Below, piece after piece: positions 24,430 through 35,565 of a stretch of 64,000 nt of DNA. The notes below the pieces were generated by a model that did no database searches, was not told the DNA's origin, and saw only the letters and a program-made list of their open reading frames with translations. This DNA comes from Rhabditoides inermis (lineage: Eukaryota; Nematoda; Chromadorea; Rhabditida; Rhabditidae), in the NCBI GenBank assembly GCA_963966185.1, contig CAWZYM010000167.1:62001-126000 (forward strand). Direction: 5' to 3'. A program made the translations under genes and the position numbers. Position 1 is the first letter of the stretch, and every line of letters begins with the position of its first letter.

Positions 24430-24450
24430 CGCTGCCCGTCTTTTATACGG
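24430..24450 (-). promoter_or_regulatory. Core promoter of the K/R-rich gene
   Basis: On the minus strand CCGTATAAAAGACGGGCAGC lies about 40 bp upstream of ATG 24400. The MSP promoter has a closely similar TAAAAG-G/A-CGGGC block. From this promoter to 25600 I see only microsatellite CT/TC stretches (about 24600-24690) and one unsupported 61-aa ORF (25304-25489, -). Confidence 0.5.
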
Positions 24451-25602
24451 GTTGCGAAAGGAAACTAATTGCTGATAGCATGGTTATGTCATTACTATAA
24501 TGTAGTTGACAACGGTAATTTATGTTGTCTATCAATTAGTCTAATTACCTACTTTCGCATGTCATTTCAAAAATGGGATCACCTTATTATCCGTCTTTCT
24601 TCTCACGCTCTCTTTTTCTTTTTTTTCTCCCTCTCTCTCCGTCTCTCTTCCTCTCCTCCCTTTCCCGCTTTCTCTCTCTACTCCCCTCCCCCCTAGGCAC
24701 GTTCTTCCGCTATATCCACATTGAGAGTAATGCGAGACTATGACTGCATTCTCGAATTGTGAATACAGTGGCGGTTCGTGACCATTTCATCCCAATAAGT
24801 ATAGCCACGTCCACTTGTTCCCAATAGAAATAGTCACATTATACTTCGGTTGTATGCATCAGGATTTCATACGATACTCATTATTGAGAGACAACAACGG
24901 AAGGATCGAGTAGGATTACATGTGATTGTTGGCATGTGATTGATCATCAAGAGGTGATGTGTATCAGTAATTGCATTTGGTCGAGCCCTCATATCGTTCA
25001 TGTTTCAGATTCATGTTTCAGGCACATTGTAGATTCATGTTTTGGTTGATAAATAAATTGTTTCATTAAGATGCAAGTTCTTGCAGGATTTTCGTTATCA
25101 ACACACTACACAATTGATCAATAATGTTCCAAGAATCCGGTACGCAGTTTCACATTTATTTTACAAACATCGTTTATTGAAGAGGAATAGTTCGGGGAGG
25201 TAAGAGAGGTTCTGAAAAAAAGATCATATGTGGAAACACCAACTAAATGTTTCTTGATTGATGTTTTTTATAATCGATAGTTCAGCCAGTGCGATACTTA
25301 TTGTCAAGTCATTAGATTAGAACTGCTATTCAGCAAAGGAAAATACACGATTAAGTTTTTTACGAGTTCCCTCATAACATCCACAGGCATCCTCGTGCTA
25401 TTGTAGAGGGCGTTAGTGGTTGACGTTGGACTATTTTCAGAATATGTGACGAGAGAAGGCAGTAACAAATAGTCCGGAAGATGATACATCGAAATATGCT
25501 CGAATCGACGATTCAGAACCTTTTTTTTATTTTCGAATCTCTATAGTAGTCACGAATAAATATTTAGAATGTTTATTTGAGAGAATACGTGTGTTTATTT
25601 GT

Positions 25603-26035
25603 TCAAGGGTTGTACTCGATGGGGAGGTTCTTGCGGCGGACCATTCCGTCGCCCTGGAACCACTCGCGGCGGAAGGTCTTGGCGGCGCCGTCGGGGGTGT
25701 TGGTCCACTCGATGGTGATGCGGTCGTTGTTGGTGTCCTCCTGACCGTACTGGAACGCGTCGCAAGAGACGGCCATCAGCACGTTCTCCTTGGGGTCGAG
25801 CACTCCGCACGGCGGGTCGACGCCGAGGCGCTTCATGTTGGTCGTCTTGATGGCCCATCCGATGCGGCGACCTCCAGCGTTGGTGATCTGGAGAGACGAG
25901 GGTTAGGGTACTGTAGAGTAGTCGGAAGCAACGCACCTTGATGTGGTAGGTGTGCTTGTCATCGTAGGGGGCGTTGAAGACGATCTTGGTACCCGGCTGG
26001 GTGTTAATATCTCCGGGAGGGACGGACTGAGCCAT
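25603..26035 (-). CDS. msp: Major sperm protein (MSP)
   Basis: Two exons, 25937-26035 and 25603-25887, separated by a 49-bp GT-AG intron. The start is [10 protein letters not shown] and the end is [11 protein letters not shown]. The whole 127-residue length matches nematode MSP, including [35 protein letters not shown] and [21 protein letters not shown] is an immunoglobulin-fold protein that polymerises into the filament system driving crawling of nematode sperm, and it also acts as an oocyte-maturation signal (family knowledge). The ORF is intact. A TAAAAGG box lies about 35-45 bp upstream of the start, and AATAAA overlaps the region just after the stop. This gene is the strongest evidence for a nematode. 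Confidence 0.97.
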
Positions 26036-26065
26036 GGCGAATGGATGCCGGCAGCCCGCCGCGCC

Positions 26066-26083
26066 CGCCTTTTATTCGCCCCT
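26066..26083 (-). promoter_or_regulatory. MSP core promoter
   Basis: Minus strand GCGAATAAAAGGCGGGCGCG. The TATA-like AATAAAAGG is followed by a GC-rich block much like that of the K/R-rich gene promoter at 24430-24450. An octamer-like ATTTGCATG lies just upstream. Confidence 0.45.
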
Positions 26084-26210
26084 ACAGACATGCAAATCGG
26101 CGAGTTGCGCCAAATAGCGACGACTAATCGCGCAGTCCTGAGTGGGTAGGAAAATGAAAGTGATTTGCATATGCATATGGAATTTTGATTTTCTACATTT
26201 TGTGTTTCTG

Positions 26211-26218
<8 letters not shown>

Positions 26219-26243
<25 letters not shown>
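26219..26243. repeat. (CT)n microsatellite
   Basis: Short CT run upstream of the MSP promoter, followed by GA-rich sequence to 26360. Confidence 0.9.
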
Positions 26244-26247
<4 letters not shown>

Positions 26248-26565
26248 CCTATTGGTATGATCATAGTTTGTACACCTGTAAACTGAGAGACTGAGAGAGG
26301 GACAGAGAGACATAAGGGGAGAGAGGGAGAGGGAGAAAGGGAGAGAGAGGGAGAGAGGGAGACTGACGTATAATCGGCCTTGTACAGCCGCTGTTTTCTA
26401 ATAGGGTAAGTGTGAACCGGGTGAGATGTCTTCCGCTCGGTGAGATGACATCAGAATGTAGGTGGCTCCCGACACCCAATGCGAGAGCGCAGTGCCTGTA
26501 TCAGTCATGCTCAGACGAATGTTTCGTACAAGCCTCATTCCGTCACACTACGATACTGGTGTGTG

Positions 26566-27277
26566 AAGAGGGATTCCAATCTATAAACGGGATATGTATG
26601 CAATCGCCAAGATGTCGCTCCTCTCCCTCTCTCTCCCTCTCTCTCCCTCTCTCTCTCCCTCTCTCTCCCTCTCTCTCCCTCTCTCTCCCTCTCTCTCCCT
26701 CTCTCTCCCTCTCTCTCCCTCTCTCTCCCTCTCTCCCTCCCTCTCCCTCTCTCTCCCTCTCTCTCCCTCTCTCTCCCTCTCTCTCCCTCTCTCTCCCTCT
26801 CTCTCCCTCCCTCTCCCTCCCTCTCCCTCTCTCCCCCTCTCTCTCCCTCTCTCTCCCTCTCTCTCCCTCCCTCTCTCTCCCTCTCTCTCCCTCTCTCTCC
26901 CTCTCTCTCCCTCTCTCAGGGATGGATGGATGCAACAAATACGTCATTCATGACAAAAAACACCCGTGACCCACGAACATACTTGCACAACTTGCGATAA
27001 TCTATCAAAAGTAAAAAAGGAGTGAAAAAGGTACATGCAAGACAACGTACGATCCGATGAGTGTGGAATGAAAGTTCGCTGTGTGCTCCAGCTTTCTTTT
27101 CATAGTGGCAATGCGGTACTTATTGTGCGATGTCTTATTTTATCAGCCGATTGAGAAATGAAATTGGAAAATTTGCTGCACCAAATGTACGCGTGTTCGA
27201 AAAGCTCGTTGTAAAACAAGTAGCGGCCAGAGTGGAATCTTGCCCCTCAGATTAGATAGTCTGTTCTGACCCCTAAG
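26566..27277. repeat. Direct duplication, copy A1, with (CTCTCTCC)n core
   Basis: Unique flanks surround an 8-bp CTCTCTCC-type minisatellite (about 26621-26917). The left flank is GTGAAGAGGGATTCCAATC onward; the right flank runs from GGGATGGATGGATGC to GTCTGTTCTGACCCCTAAG. The same flanks and core recur at 29472-30294. No gene is supported. ORFs across the core are repeat artefacts. Confidence 0.9.
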
Positions 27278-28004
27278 TACATGCATAAAGGAGTTCCGAA
27301 ACATAAGGCAACGAGATACGCCAGTGTGTTTTGTTGCTCACATTAAAGCATTAAAGTACTTATCAGATACGATACGAAGGATCCTAAAACGTATGCTGAA
27401 TTGCAAAACTTGCAAGCCAGTCATTATGAACAATCTAAGAAACGTATTAATTACGTATCAATCGATAACACACTGTAGTAGCTCATTACCCATTACGTTT
27501 GACCACATGTAATCGTATCATCACTTTGTCACCCTTGAATCTCTGCAATTTGGAGAACCATATCACACATATATACGATTAATTGAATTTAATCGAATTG
27601 AATTAATGGATGGAGAAATGGGGTTCGCAAGAAATCAGCCAAGATTCGCGCGAAGATGAAGAGAGAGAGCACAAAGCCATACTTCATAGTGACTAGAAAA
27701 TAGACGTGTTCGTTGATTGGATATGGTCAACTCACAGTTGGAAGAAACTATGAGTATGATTTTAATTATAAGAGTGCGTTTTTCGATCTCACCAGAACGT
27801 CTGAAACAATTGTCCTTTCCTCCCAGGTTGTTGCACGAGAATCCAAAAGAACAATGGAGTATTGGTAAGTAGACGTCCGAAGACTATGAGGCGAGGATAA
27901 ATAGTTCACTATACTTCTACTTACTCATCGTATAGTAGACGACACTACGATCCAAACATGCGACAATAAATGAAACAGAGAGAATGTATAGAATAATCAC
28001 ACTA
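27278..28004. other. No supported gene
   Basis: AT-rich DNA between duplication blocks. Only short ORFs, none with recognisable motifs or splice-consistent partners. Confidence 0.5.
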
Positions 28005-28288
28005 CATACACATTGTATAACACCGCCTACTGGACGGTAATCGAAATTCCAAAACCCTTTGCAGAATTTATGTTTTCGAACAGAAACGATCAGATTACTA
28101 TCTCAACACATCTCAACACTTTTCAACACATATTTTCCAATTCCCTCCATTCTGCGTTCTATTCTCTTCGCGTGCTCTCTCGCACTCTCGCGCGCATATG
28201 CTGTCGGCAAAGGAGCGATGAGCAGCGGGGAGTGAATAGGATATGAATGAAATGAATCATCGACGGTTGCAAAACGTACCAAGAAACT

Positions 28289-28563
28289 AGGGTAAAGGTA
28301 AAGGTATCCCCCCGATTCAAGAGATTCACTCTGCGGAGGGGGTCGAAGGAGGACTATGGCACTACACCATAGCCCAACGATTTTCCAACGACGGTATCTG
28401 GACTATTTTCGCAATAATGCGCCCGTGGGTGTCCCACCCTGCGGGTTACCTTCGCAGCAGACTGCTACCAATTTATCACCTTGGTACGGTCAAGCGCCCG
28501 GGAGGGGGATCGAACCCCCGACCCTCCGAGTATAGCGGACATCGCTAACCACTACACTACGCG
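28289..28563 (-). mobile_element. tRNA-derived SINE, with the empty site preserved in the duplicate arm
   Basis: The minus strand begins GGCGCG and has an A box (TAGTGTAGTGGTTAGC) and a B box (GGTTCGATCCCCC) at tRNA spacing. A body of about 200 bp follows, ending in a short ACCTTT repeat. The direct repeat CCAAGAAACT (28279-28288 and 28564-28573) flanks it. The inverted duplicate near 47384-47400 has the uninterrupted target. The tRNA part is not a functional tRNA gene because the acceptor stem does not pair. Confidence 0.85.
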
Positions 28564-28977
28564 CCAAGAAACTATTATAAAAAATACAAGAAACGTATCA
28601 ACGGATCGATAAAGTCAGATTCACAAGATTAATTGTTACGAGGTAAAGGTCGAGAAAGAGAGAGAGAGAGGGAGAGAGAGAGAGAGAGAAGCGCGAAGAG
28701 AGTCGGAAAAATATGGGTATCTGTACGTGGATGTTCATTCCCTCCTTGCTGCATATGTGCCACTACCCCCATTCTATCGACACTCGTCCGCCGGAGCAGT
28801 CTATCTAGATGAAGCACACGATACGACATGAGAGAACGGTGACGACACACTACATAATAGCATCCTCCGTGATGGGCAAAAGGCTTATCGAATTGAAACC
28901 TTCGCTGGTCCAACTGCTATTGTAGTCGTGGTCAATACAGCGAGAGTTCGCCACATAAGCCTCAAACGACACAAAGT

Positions 28978-29030
<53 letters not shown>

Positions 29031-29318
29031 CTAAATAACGCAGAGAGTGGATTGCGCGAAAACGAATAGCGAATAGTTGTTCGATACCTCTCCTTACACT
29101 ATTCCGTTCACAGTACTGGCTTGTTTTAATGTGTACGTGCATCAATTCGCAAGCAAGCGCTGAAAAATAGTAAAACTCGTCTGAGATGCGCAGAATTTCT
29201 ATAAACTGTTTCGCGTACCTTCATATAAGGGCAGTTGTCCATGAATTTCGATCGTAGGAGCATCTGAAGTGATTTCATCAAAATATCATCGTACTTTCAG
29301 CGGAGCTAGTGCACCGCT

Positions 29319-29358
<40 letters not shown>
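29319..29358. repeat. (CT)n microsatellite
   Basis: CT run inside arm A. The matching GA run in arm B is 46574-46629. Confidence 0.95.
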
Positions 29359-29363
<5 letters not shown>

Positions 29364-29471
29364 CTCTCGGAGACTCATGGAGGCACCCGATCTACCGATC
29401 TACTCCCGCCCGGAGAGAAGACTCTAGCACACTCACCACCGGCACTATATAAGCAACGCCGGGAGGTGAGA

Positions 29472-30294
29472 GTGTGAAGAGGGATTCCAATCTATAAACG
29501 GGATATGTATGCAATCGCCAAGATGTCGCTCCTCTCCCTCTCTCTCCCTCTCTCTCCCTCTCTCTCTCCCTCTCTCTCCCTCTCTCTCTCCCTCTCTCTC
29601 CCTCTCTCTCCCTCTCTCTCCCTCTCTCTCCCTCTCTCTCCCTCTCTCTCCCTCTCTCTCCCTCTCTCTCCCTCTCTCCCGCTCTCTCCCTCTCTCTCCC
29701 TCTCTCCCGCTCTCTCCCTCTCTCTCCCTCTCTCTCCCTCTCTCTCCCTCTCTCCCTCCCTCTCCCTCTCTCTCCCTCTCTCTCCCTCTCTCTCCCTCTC
29801 TCTCCCTCTCTCCCTCCCTCTCCCTCTCTCTCCCTCTCTCTCCCTCTCTCTCCCTCTCTCTCCCTCTCTCTCCCTCTCTCTCCCTCCCTCTCTCTCCCTC
29901 TCTCTCCCTCTCTCTCCCTCTCTCTCCCTCTCTCAGGGATGGATGGATGCAACAAAGACGTCATTCTTGACAATAAACACCCGTGACCCACGAACATACT
30001 TGCACAACTTGCGATAATCTATCAAAAGTAAAAAAGGAGTGAAAAAGGTACATGCAAGACAACGTACGATCCGATGAGTGTGGAATGAAAGTTCGCTGTG
30101 TGCTCCAGCTTTCTTTTCATAGTGGCAATGCGGTACTTATTGTGCGATGTCTTATTTTATCAGCCGATTGAGAAATGAAATTGGAAAATTTGCTGCCCCA
30201 AATGTACGCGTGTTCGAAAAGCTCGTTGTAAAACAAGTAGCGGCCAGAGTGGAATCTTGCCCCTCAGATTAGATAGTCTGTTCTGACCCCTAAG
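29472..30294. repeat. Direct duplication, copy A2, with longer (CTCTCTCC)n core
   Basis: Second copy of 26566-27277. The core (about 29531-29936) is about 110 bp longer and includes CCCGCTCT variants absent from copy A1. Confidence 0.9.
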
Positions 30295-30559
30295 AATTAT
30301 TTTTTTCTTTTCTGTCTTCTCCGCGTTACTCGCATCGAAAGCGCGCAATTTGAGGACGCGTGCGGCACACAACTTCACAGAGAAAGGCTAAGCTCCGCCT
30401 CCTTATGACGACAATTTCATGAAATCAGTTTTTGTCAATAAATGTAGGTTAGGACACGGTCCAGCGCCAAACGAAATGCACTAGTATACTAGTATATACA
30501 ACTTATTACGGTGCAATTACCGTAGGATGAAAGGGGGGTGTTGGCTTATAAATTTATAT

Positions 30560-30720
30560 TGTCATTGTCCAGCGGTTTTTTTTGCTCGATTTCCGTAGGA
30601 AACTCAAGGTCGTAAGCAAACGAGTACCCGAATGAACTCATAGAGATTGAATGGATTGGAGACTGGGGCGATGCGCATATGACGCCAGCAAGGGGGCCGT
30701 GTTCGTGATTAGGAAACTGG
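30560..30720. repeat. Inverted duplication, short segment (partner about 45490-45625)
   Basis: The segment containing GATGCGCATATGACGCCAGC matches the reverse complement around 45520-45540. It extends the relationship between arms A and B beyond the main block. Confidence 0.8.
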
Positions 30721-30940
30721 AGAAATACGTTTCGAAAATGCACGATACGTTTCAATTTATTGTTAAACGAATTTGAGACTGGGTTTCAATCAATATTTGT
30801 TTACAATATATCTTGTATCGATACAATAAGTCGACTTCATATCAGCAGCCGAGCCAGCAGCCGCCGCAGCCGATGCAGCAGTCGCCCGCAGTCACAGTCT
30901 GAGAATCGCGCAGCACAACGCCCGCTCTCTTCGAAACCGG

Positions 30941-31557
30941 GTGACCCTTTATACCGATTACTTTCGCTTATCTAACTTGCATGTTCTCTCACTCTGTGAG
31001 ACATGGCTTTCTGAAGACATACCCGATTCCTATGTGACTAACGAGTTTCAATTGTTTCGCCGTGATCGCCCCACTCAGACTATTGGAGGAGGGCTAGCTA
31101 TTATTGTAAAACCCTGCATTCCTGTTTCATTGCATGAAGCGAGTCCAGCTGACTGCGATCTAGAATACCTATCCCTCGATTTCCACACCGCTTCCCCTTT
31201 CCGTTTGATCAGTGTCTATCATCCCGCCCATTCCAGATCTTTTGCCCCGTTGTTGCTCTCGCTGTCCCGACTGGTCGTCTCCTCTCCCCACCCAGTGGTC
31301 ATTATCGGAGACTTCAACGCTCCCCATGTGAGTTGGCCAAACCTGAAGACTGAGTGTGCTCATTGCCGTGACTTACTCGCGTTCTCTATTTCTCACGGTC
31401 TAGACCAGCTGATAGACGAGCCCACACGCGCTGGCAACATTCTCGATATTGTGCTCTCTTCCTCTCACTCTCTCGTCTCTGATGTATCTGTCCAGGGTGG
31501 TTTTTCCGATCATGCATCCCCTGTGTTTTCTGTTATCTGCTCGCACATCTCAACCGC
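30941..31557 (+). pseudogene. CR1-like LINE, 5' fragment (endonuclease domain)
   Basis: The ORF encodes an AP-endonuclease/EEP-type domain: LSLCETWLSEDIPDSYV, GGGLAIIV, YHPAHSRSF, VVIIGDFNAPHVSW and GGFSDHASPV, which carry the metal-binding and catalytic Glu, Asp-Asn and Asp-His. The frame runs into the LTR element at 31558 and resumes at 38954. The direct repeat CCGC (31554-31557 and 38954-38957) is the target duplication. The remaining LINE parts are at 38954-39310 and 40021-41740. Confidence 0.85.
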
Positions 31558-32121
31558 TGTCAGCGAGGCGACACGCTATCTCGCTGATGCACTCTCACTC
31601 CCTTTGCTCGCTCGAGTGCTAATCTCTCTCTCTTCCAGTGCCGGCAGCACGAGGGGCGGGAACGGCCGGCCGGACTCACCGCCGACCTACCACTGATCTA
31701 CCGCGGCCGCTGATTGGCTGAGAGAAGATTCGAGAGCGCGCCGGCCGCCTATATAAGCGGACAGCGCGACTGTTCCAGGCTTCAGTATGAGCGCGGCCGA
31801 TCAAGCCCTCTGAGAGCAATGGTCTCTGACCACTGGCTTGTTATCGCCGCCCCACGTTAACCATTCCCCTTTCCACTACCGCGTGGTATTCATAAACATG
31901 TTCGTGCACTTGTGTTCTTTCATGTGATTGATATTACGGTAGTACGTGGTGACGCGGTTCACTAGTTAGTGTTCTCTCCTTGGTCGTGTGTCTTTCCCTC
32001 AGTCGGTCAACCTCTCGGTAGGGATTCCACTGCGAGCCTCTCGGCTCGTGTGAGTATCTAACAAGGGGATTATGGGCCATGTCTCTATAGGCATCTCTTG
32101 TGACATCCAAAACCTCTCATT
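31558..32121 (+). repeat. 5' LTR
   Basis: Starts TGTCAGCG, ends CTCATT. TATATAA lies at 31750-31756, with transcription likely starting about 30 bp downstream. It contains one copy of the element's recurring motif GGCTTGTTATCGCCGCC at 31835-31851. Confidence 0.92.
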
Positions 32122-32362
32122 GGCAGCAGTCGAGTGGCGTTTAATTCGCGATTCGTATGGTAGTGGTAGTAGCTGTAGTAGTGGGTTATTCGTTTGTGCT
32201 CTAATCTGATTTCAGCGTCATGAACTGATTCCAGTATAGAGTAATAACCATACCGGACGCGCCCCTTCTCGTGTAAAGTACACACACTTGGAGGGACGGT
32301 TGCCGATCCACCGCCGATCGATTGAGATGGTCACAACCAGGGAGGCCGTTCGCCAGATCCAG

Positions 32363-32440
32363 GTATAGTTTGTCTATCCTCCTCTCTGTCTAGCAAGCTT
32401 GCTTGCGACCTGGCTTGTTATCGCCGCCCAATGCAAAACC
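32363..32440 (+). repeat. Intron-like recurring motif, copy a
   Basis: Order: donor-like GGTATAGTTTGTC, pyrimidine run, CTAG, palindrome AGCAAGCTTGCT, then TGGCTTGTTATCGCCGCCC. The same arrangement recurs at 34302 and 36539. Confidence 0.75.
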
Positions 32441-34301
32441 TTTCTCTCTTCTCTCCGTTACAAGTGAAATGGAGTGAGTACGCGCGTGCATGACGGTACA
32501 AGTCCGAGGCGAGGTCGAGAGACAAGGAGGAAGACATTATCTGGTGAGTTGAGGCGAGTTTTTAGCTACGTTGCAGAGGCGCGCGGAGTGTAGAAGAGAT
32601 GATCGATCTCTCTGTCTCCTCCCCAGGCCGCTCATACAAAAGAGGCCAAAGTACACGTGGGTGATACGATACAGTAGAGTGTGTAGTGTGATACCACCTC
32701 TATGTGTAGTTTCGTCGCTCAGTGTTACTTGTTGTTTCGAGTATTGTTGTTATCACGCGCGTTATCAGTAGCAGTGCTTATCAGTTGTAGACAGCGCGCG
32801 CGTTCTAATTGTTCGGTTCCCCGATCACACACTCTCTCTCTCTTCCCCGCTTTTCAGTGATCGCGGGCGGCAAGAGAGGGCCGATCGATACGAGGGGGAG
32901 GCATGTGTGTGCCACATGCCCCGCCCACCCCAGCCCGGCCGCCACTGCGAGTGGAACTGTGACGAGGGTGCCGTTTTCGCCGCTATTTCCGTCTATCTGC
33001 ACGTGCCGCGGATTCCAACTTTCTCATCGTCATTCTACACGGAGTGGACGTGTGAGTGGGGTGCATTGTTGTTTGTTGTTTACGGCGCATTTGCTGCGTT
33101 CGTAGCTTCCTATTATTTTGCAACAATTGCATCATATTTTCGTTTCGGATACTGGGAATATCGATGATTATCGATTGATATCGATTGATATCGATTGATA
33201 TCAACTTTTCCGAGCAATCTCTAGCTATCACTTGGTTTCATTTAATGTGTATCACTGCGCTATTCCGCTGTAGCGATGAGGCGTAGTGGCTGGCATTTAT
33301 TTTGGACTTTTTGAGTAGCTATTTGATTGGATGGGCCACCGGTGATGAGTGCGTGTTCGCGTAGCGCCAACGAAAAACCGTCTGCGGGCGGAAGGCCGCG
33401 GCGAGCCGGTTCACCACCTCCCGGATGGTGAACGTCTTTTGGTATTAGTTAGCATTGAGGGTCTAGACATCAACTGTTAATTAGTATCAATTGTTCTTTT
33501 GTATTGCTTCTTGTTGAGCGCATTGACCACGCGCTCACTTGAATGGGGTTTTGCTGAAATTGAGAAAATCCAGCTGGTCGGATTTTCCCTTTGGTGGACT
33601 ATTCGCGCGTATTTTTGTTGACGTCCCCGGATGGTTTCGCGCGGGTCCACGTGTACCAAGGCGAGATAACCTGCCCGTGATGGCCGGAGCGCCCGTAGGG
33701 ATGGGATGCAAAACGATCCCTGCCCCTCCGTTAAACCAAACTAGCCTTCCCACGCGAGGTCCATTCGGTTAGCATTGAGGGTTGAAGTTGCTTCTATGGT
33801 AAGCATCAGACGCTAATCATGAGCCCGCCTATCACGTTAAGAATATTAGTAGGTGGTGGCGCACTATAGTGGTGGTATGTTAGACAGTAGTGGAACTAGT
33901 CGGAGCTTCTATGGTAAGCGGTCGGTTAGATATTGCCTGCTCTGCGATACGTCGCGGACATACGGGGACCATGCTGGGTTGATGTATGCATTGCTATAGG
34001 AAAGGGTGTTGGACGGTAGAACATGGGTTAGGACTTCGCACAGGGGAGTAGCAACGTGGTCTAACTGTCCCTCATCAGGGTTTTTACTTTGTATTAAATT
34101 ATCTGTCTGTCTTTCTCTCTCTCTTTTTCTGATTATTCATATTCATATTGTCGGTGTTCGCGTGTTTTCTCGAATGTTCGCTCGCGTTCTTTTGTCATCA
34201 TTTCGCGGCTCGCGCGCGCTTCCTTGAACTTCAACCCTTCTATTTGCAGGGGCTTTTTTCTAGAGCGGCGCTTCTCTCTCGCCGGGTAAGTTTGGAATAA
34301 G

Positions 34302-34376
34302 GTAAGTTTGTCTCGGTCTCTTGTTGGTCTAGTGAGCTTGCTCACGCCCCTGGCTTGTTATCGCCGCCCCGAGTCA
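34302..34376 (+). repeat. Intron-like recurring motif, copy b
   Basis: GGTAAGTTTGTC, pyrimidine-rich run, CTAGTGAGCTTGCTCAC, TGGCTTGTTATCGCCGCCC. The palindrome differs from copy a by compensated changes (AGCAAGCTTGCT versus GTGAGCTTGCTCAC), which keep the pairing. Confidence 0.75.
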
Positions 34377-34437
34377 ACCAAACTTCCTCCTTTTTTTCTA
34401 TTTTCTCTCTTGTGATGCGCGGGATATACGGGTTTTA

Positions 34438-34970
34438 ATGGACGAGTCGCAGTTATGCCACGACATCTACTACTCCGAGGCGCTCGACTTTCGACGAAGG
34501 GCCGAGCACGAGCGAAAGATCTTACTTTCAGGATCGGCGCGTTGCACAACAACACTGGCGGCGCCTTCGACCAGCTCTCCAAGCGAGCTGACTGCGAGAT
34601 TCGTTCTCCCCGGCGGCACCAATGAGGCAATAGCTGAAACAGGTGAACGTTCATGCGCGATACGATACAGGGTCAGTACTTCAACGACGCGATTGCGGAG
34701 GTGAACGAGATCAAGAAGACGGAAGACGATGTTGTGGTGATGATGCGCGAGATGCCGATGACAACTTTGGCGAGCTTCGATGGGTCGAATCCCATGAGAT
34801 TTCCAATCGTGTGTACCCGTCTACCAGATGAAGGCCGCGCGGATATTAAGGACGCGGAGCTGGAGCGGATGCGACAACGTGCCCGCCGCCTGAGACAAGT
34901 TCAAGCGCAGCTGCGACGAGCTGTACGACAAGATGCTCAGCCACGACTTCTGCTGACGTGCTAGTCGTCG
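34438..34970 (+). pseudogene. Unrecognised coding-like region of the LTR element
   Basis: GC-rich, with several overlapping open frames in +1/+2/+3, for example one starting MDESQLCHDIYYSEALDF and one containing PMRFPIVCTRLPDEGRADI. The codon pattern looks protein-like but no single frame stays open, and no gag or env motif is certain. It may be a decayed gag or glycoprotein, or spliced coding sequence. Confidence 0.3.
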
Positions 34971-35079
34971 ACGCGGGGCGCCAGACGGTCCGCCAAATGA
35001 CTCGCCAGCGCAATCAGCTGCCGCTCATCGACATGTTCGCACTCTTTAAGGTGATTCCTGCAACGGCCGAAGCCCACTT

Positions 35080-35385
35080 GTGTGGACATCAAGGTGTGCT
35101 CTGGTCGTCGTCTACATTGGAGGTGAAGTCATCGTGGGTATGATGGGTCTTTTCCTGGTTGCTTCTTCGATTACTGCGTGCTATGGATGTGTGACTTTGG
35201 CTGCTTTTAGGTACTTTCACCGCGAGAGGAGCGAGCCGCACGCGCTTTCCACCCTGCAGACGAACATCACTGAGCAGTTCGGGGATGTAAACTCTGCACC
35301 TACTGAGTTCACTACAAACTCGCTCGTCGAGCCAGAGTACGCCGACTACGTATTCACCGACTCTGAGATGGACAGCAGCAGATAG
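35080..35385 (+). CDS. Putative membrane protein segment of the LTR element (env-like?)
   Basis: The 101-residue ORF has a strong hydrophobic segment (YIGGEVIVGMMGLFLVASSI onward, about residues 12-45), then a basic stop-transfer RYFHRERSE and a 50-residue acidic tail. That is the layout of a type I glycoprotein C-terminus. Its position upstream of the protease is unusual for env, which normally follows pol. It may instead belong to gag or be an unrelated captured gene. Confidence 0.35.
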   Translation: MWTSRCALVVVYIGGEVIVGMMGLFLVASSITACYGCVTLAAFRYFHRERSEPHALSTLQTNITEQFGDVNSAPTEFTTNSLVEPEYADYVFTDSEMDSSR

Positions 35386-35565
35386 ATGAGCGACGACATG
35401 CCTCTCTCTTCTCTGCCCCGCCCTCTCCGATGCTGGAGTGATTCCGGACGAAGTGGAAGAGCATCCGCGTTTCAACGACAAGGAGGACTATCTGCCATGG
35501 TCGCGGCCGTGTTCGAGGACTCGGTAGACGAGGACATATAGAAGAAGGAGGACGACGAGTTCGAG

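Larger units (their letters stand above)
28005..29467. repeat. Inverted duplication, arm A (partner 46472-47675)
   Basis: About 1.2 kb of this block occurs in reverse complement at 46472-47675 with high identity, including several GA/CT microsatellites that differ in length between the arms. Arm A also has a SINE insertion (28289-28563) that arm B lacks. ORFs found in both arms (for example one containing FDKPFAHHGGCYYVVCRHR) have no known domain. Confidence 0.9.

Noticed and set aside
28490..28565. Possible tRNA gene (minus strand)
   Set aside because: The A and B boxes and T-arm are good, but the acceptor stem does not pair, position 37 is not a purine, and the sequence continues as a 275-bp element with target duplications: a SINE head. 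The same reasoning applies to the modules at 14261, 47768, 49513 and those in the foldback elements.
26543..29997. Long Ser/Leu/Pro and Arg/Glu ORFs
   Set aside because: They are translations of (CT)n and (CTCTCTCC)n microsatellites, open in several frames on both strands. No gene evidence.
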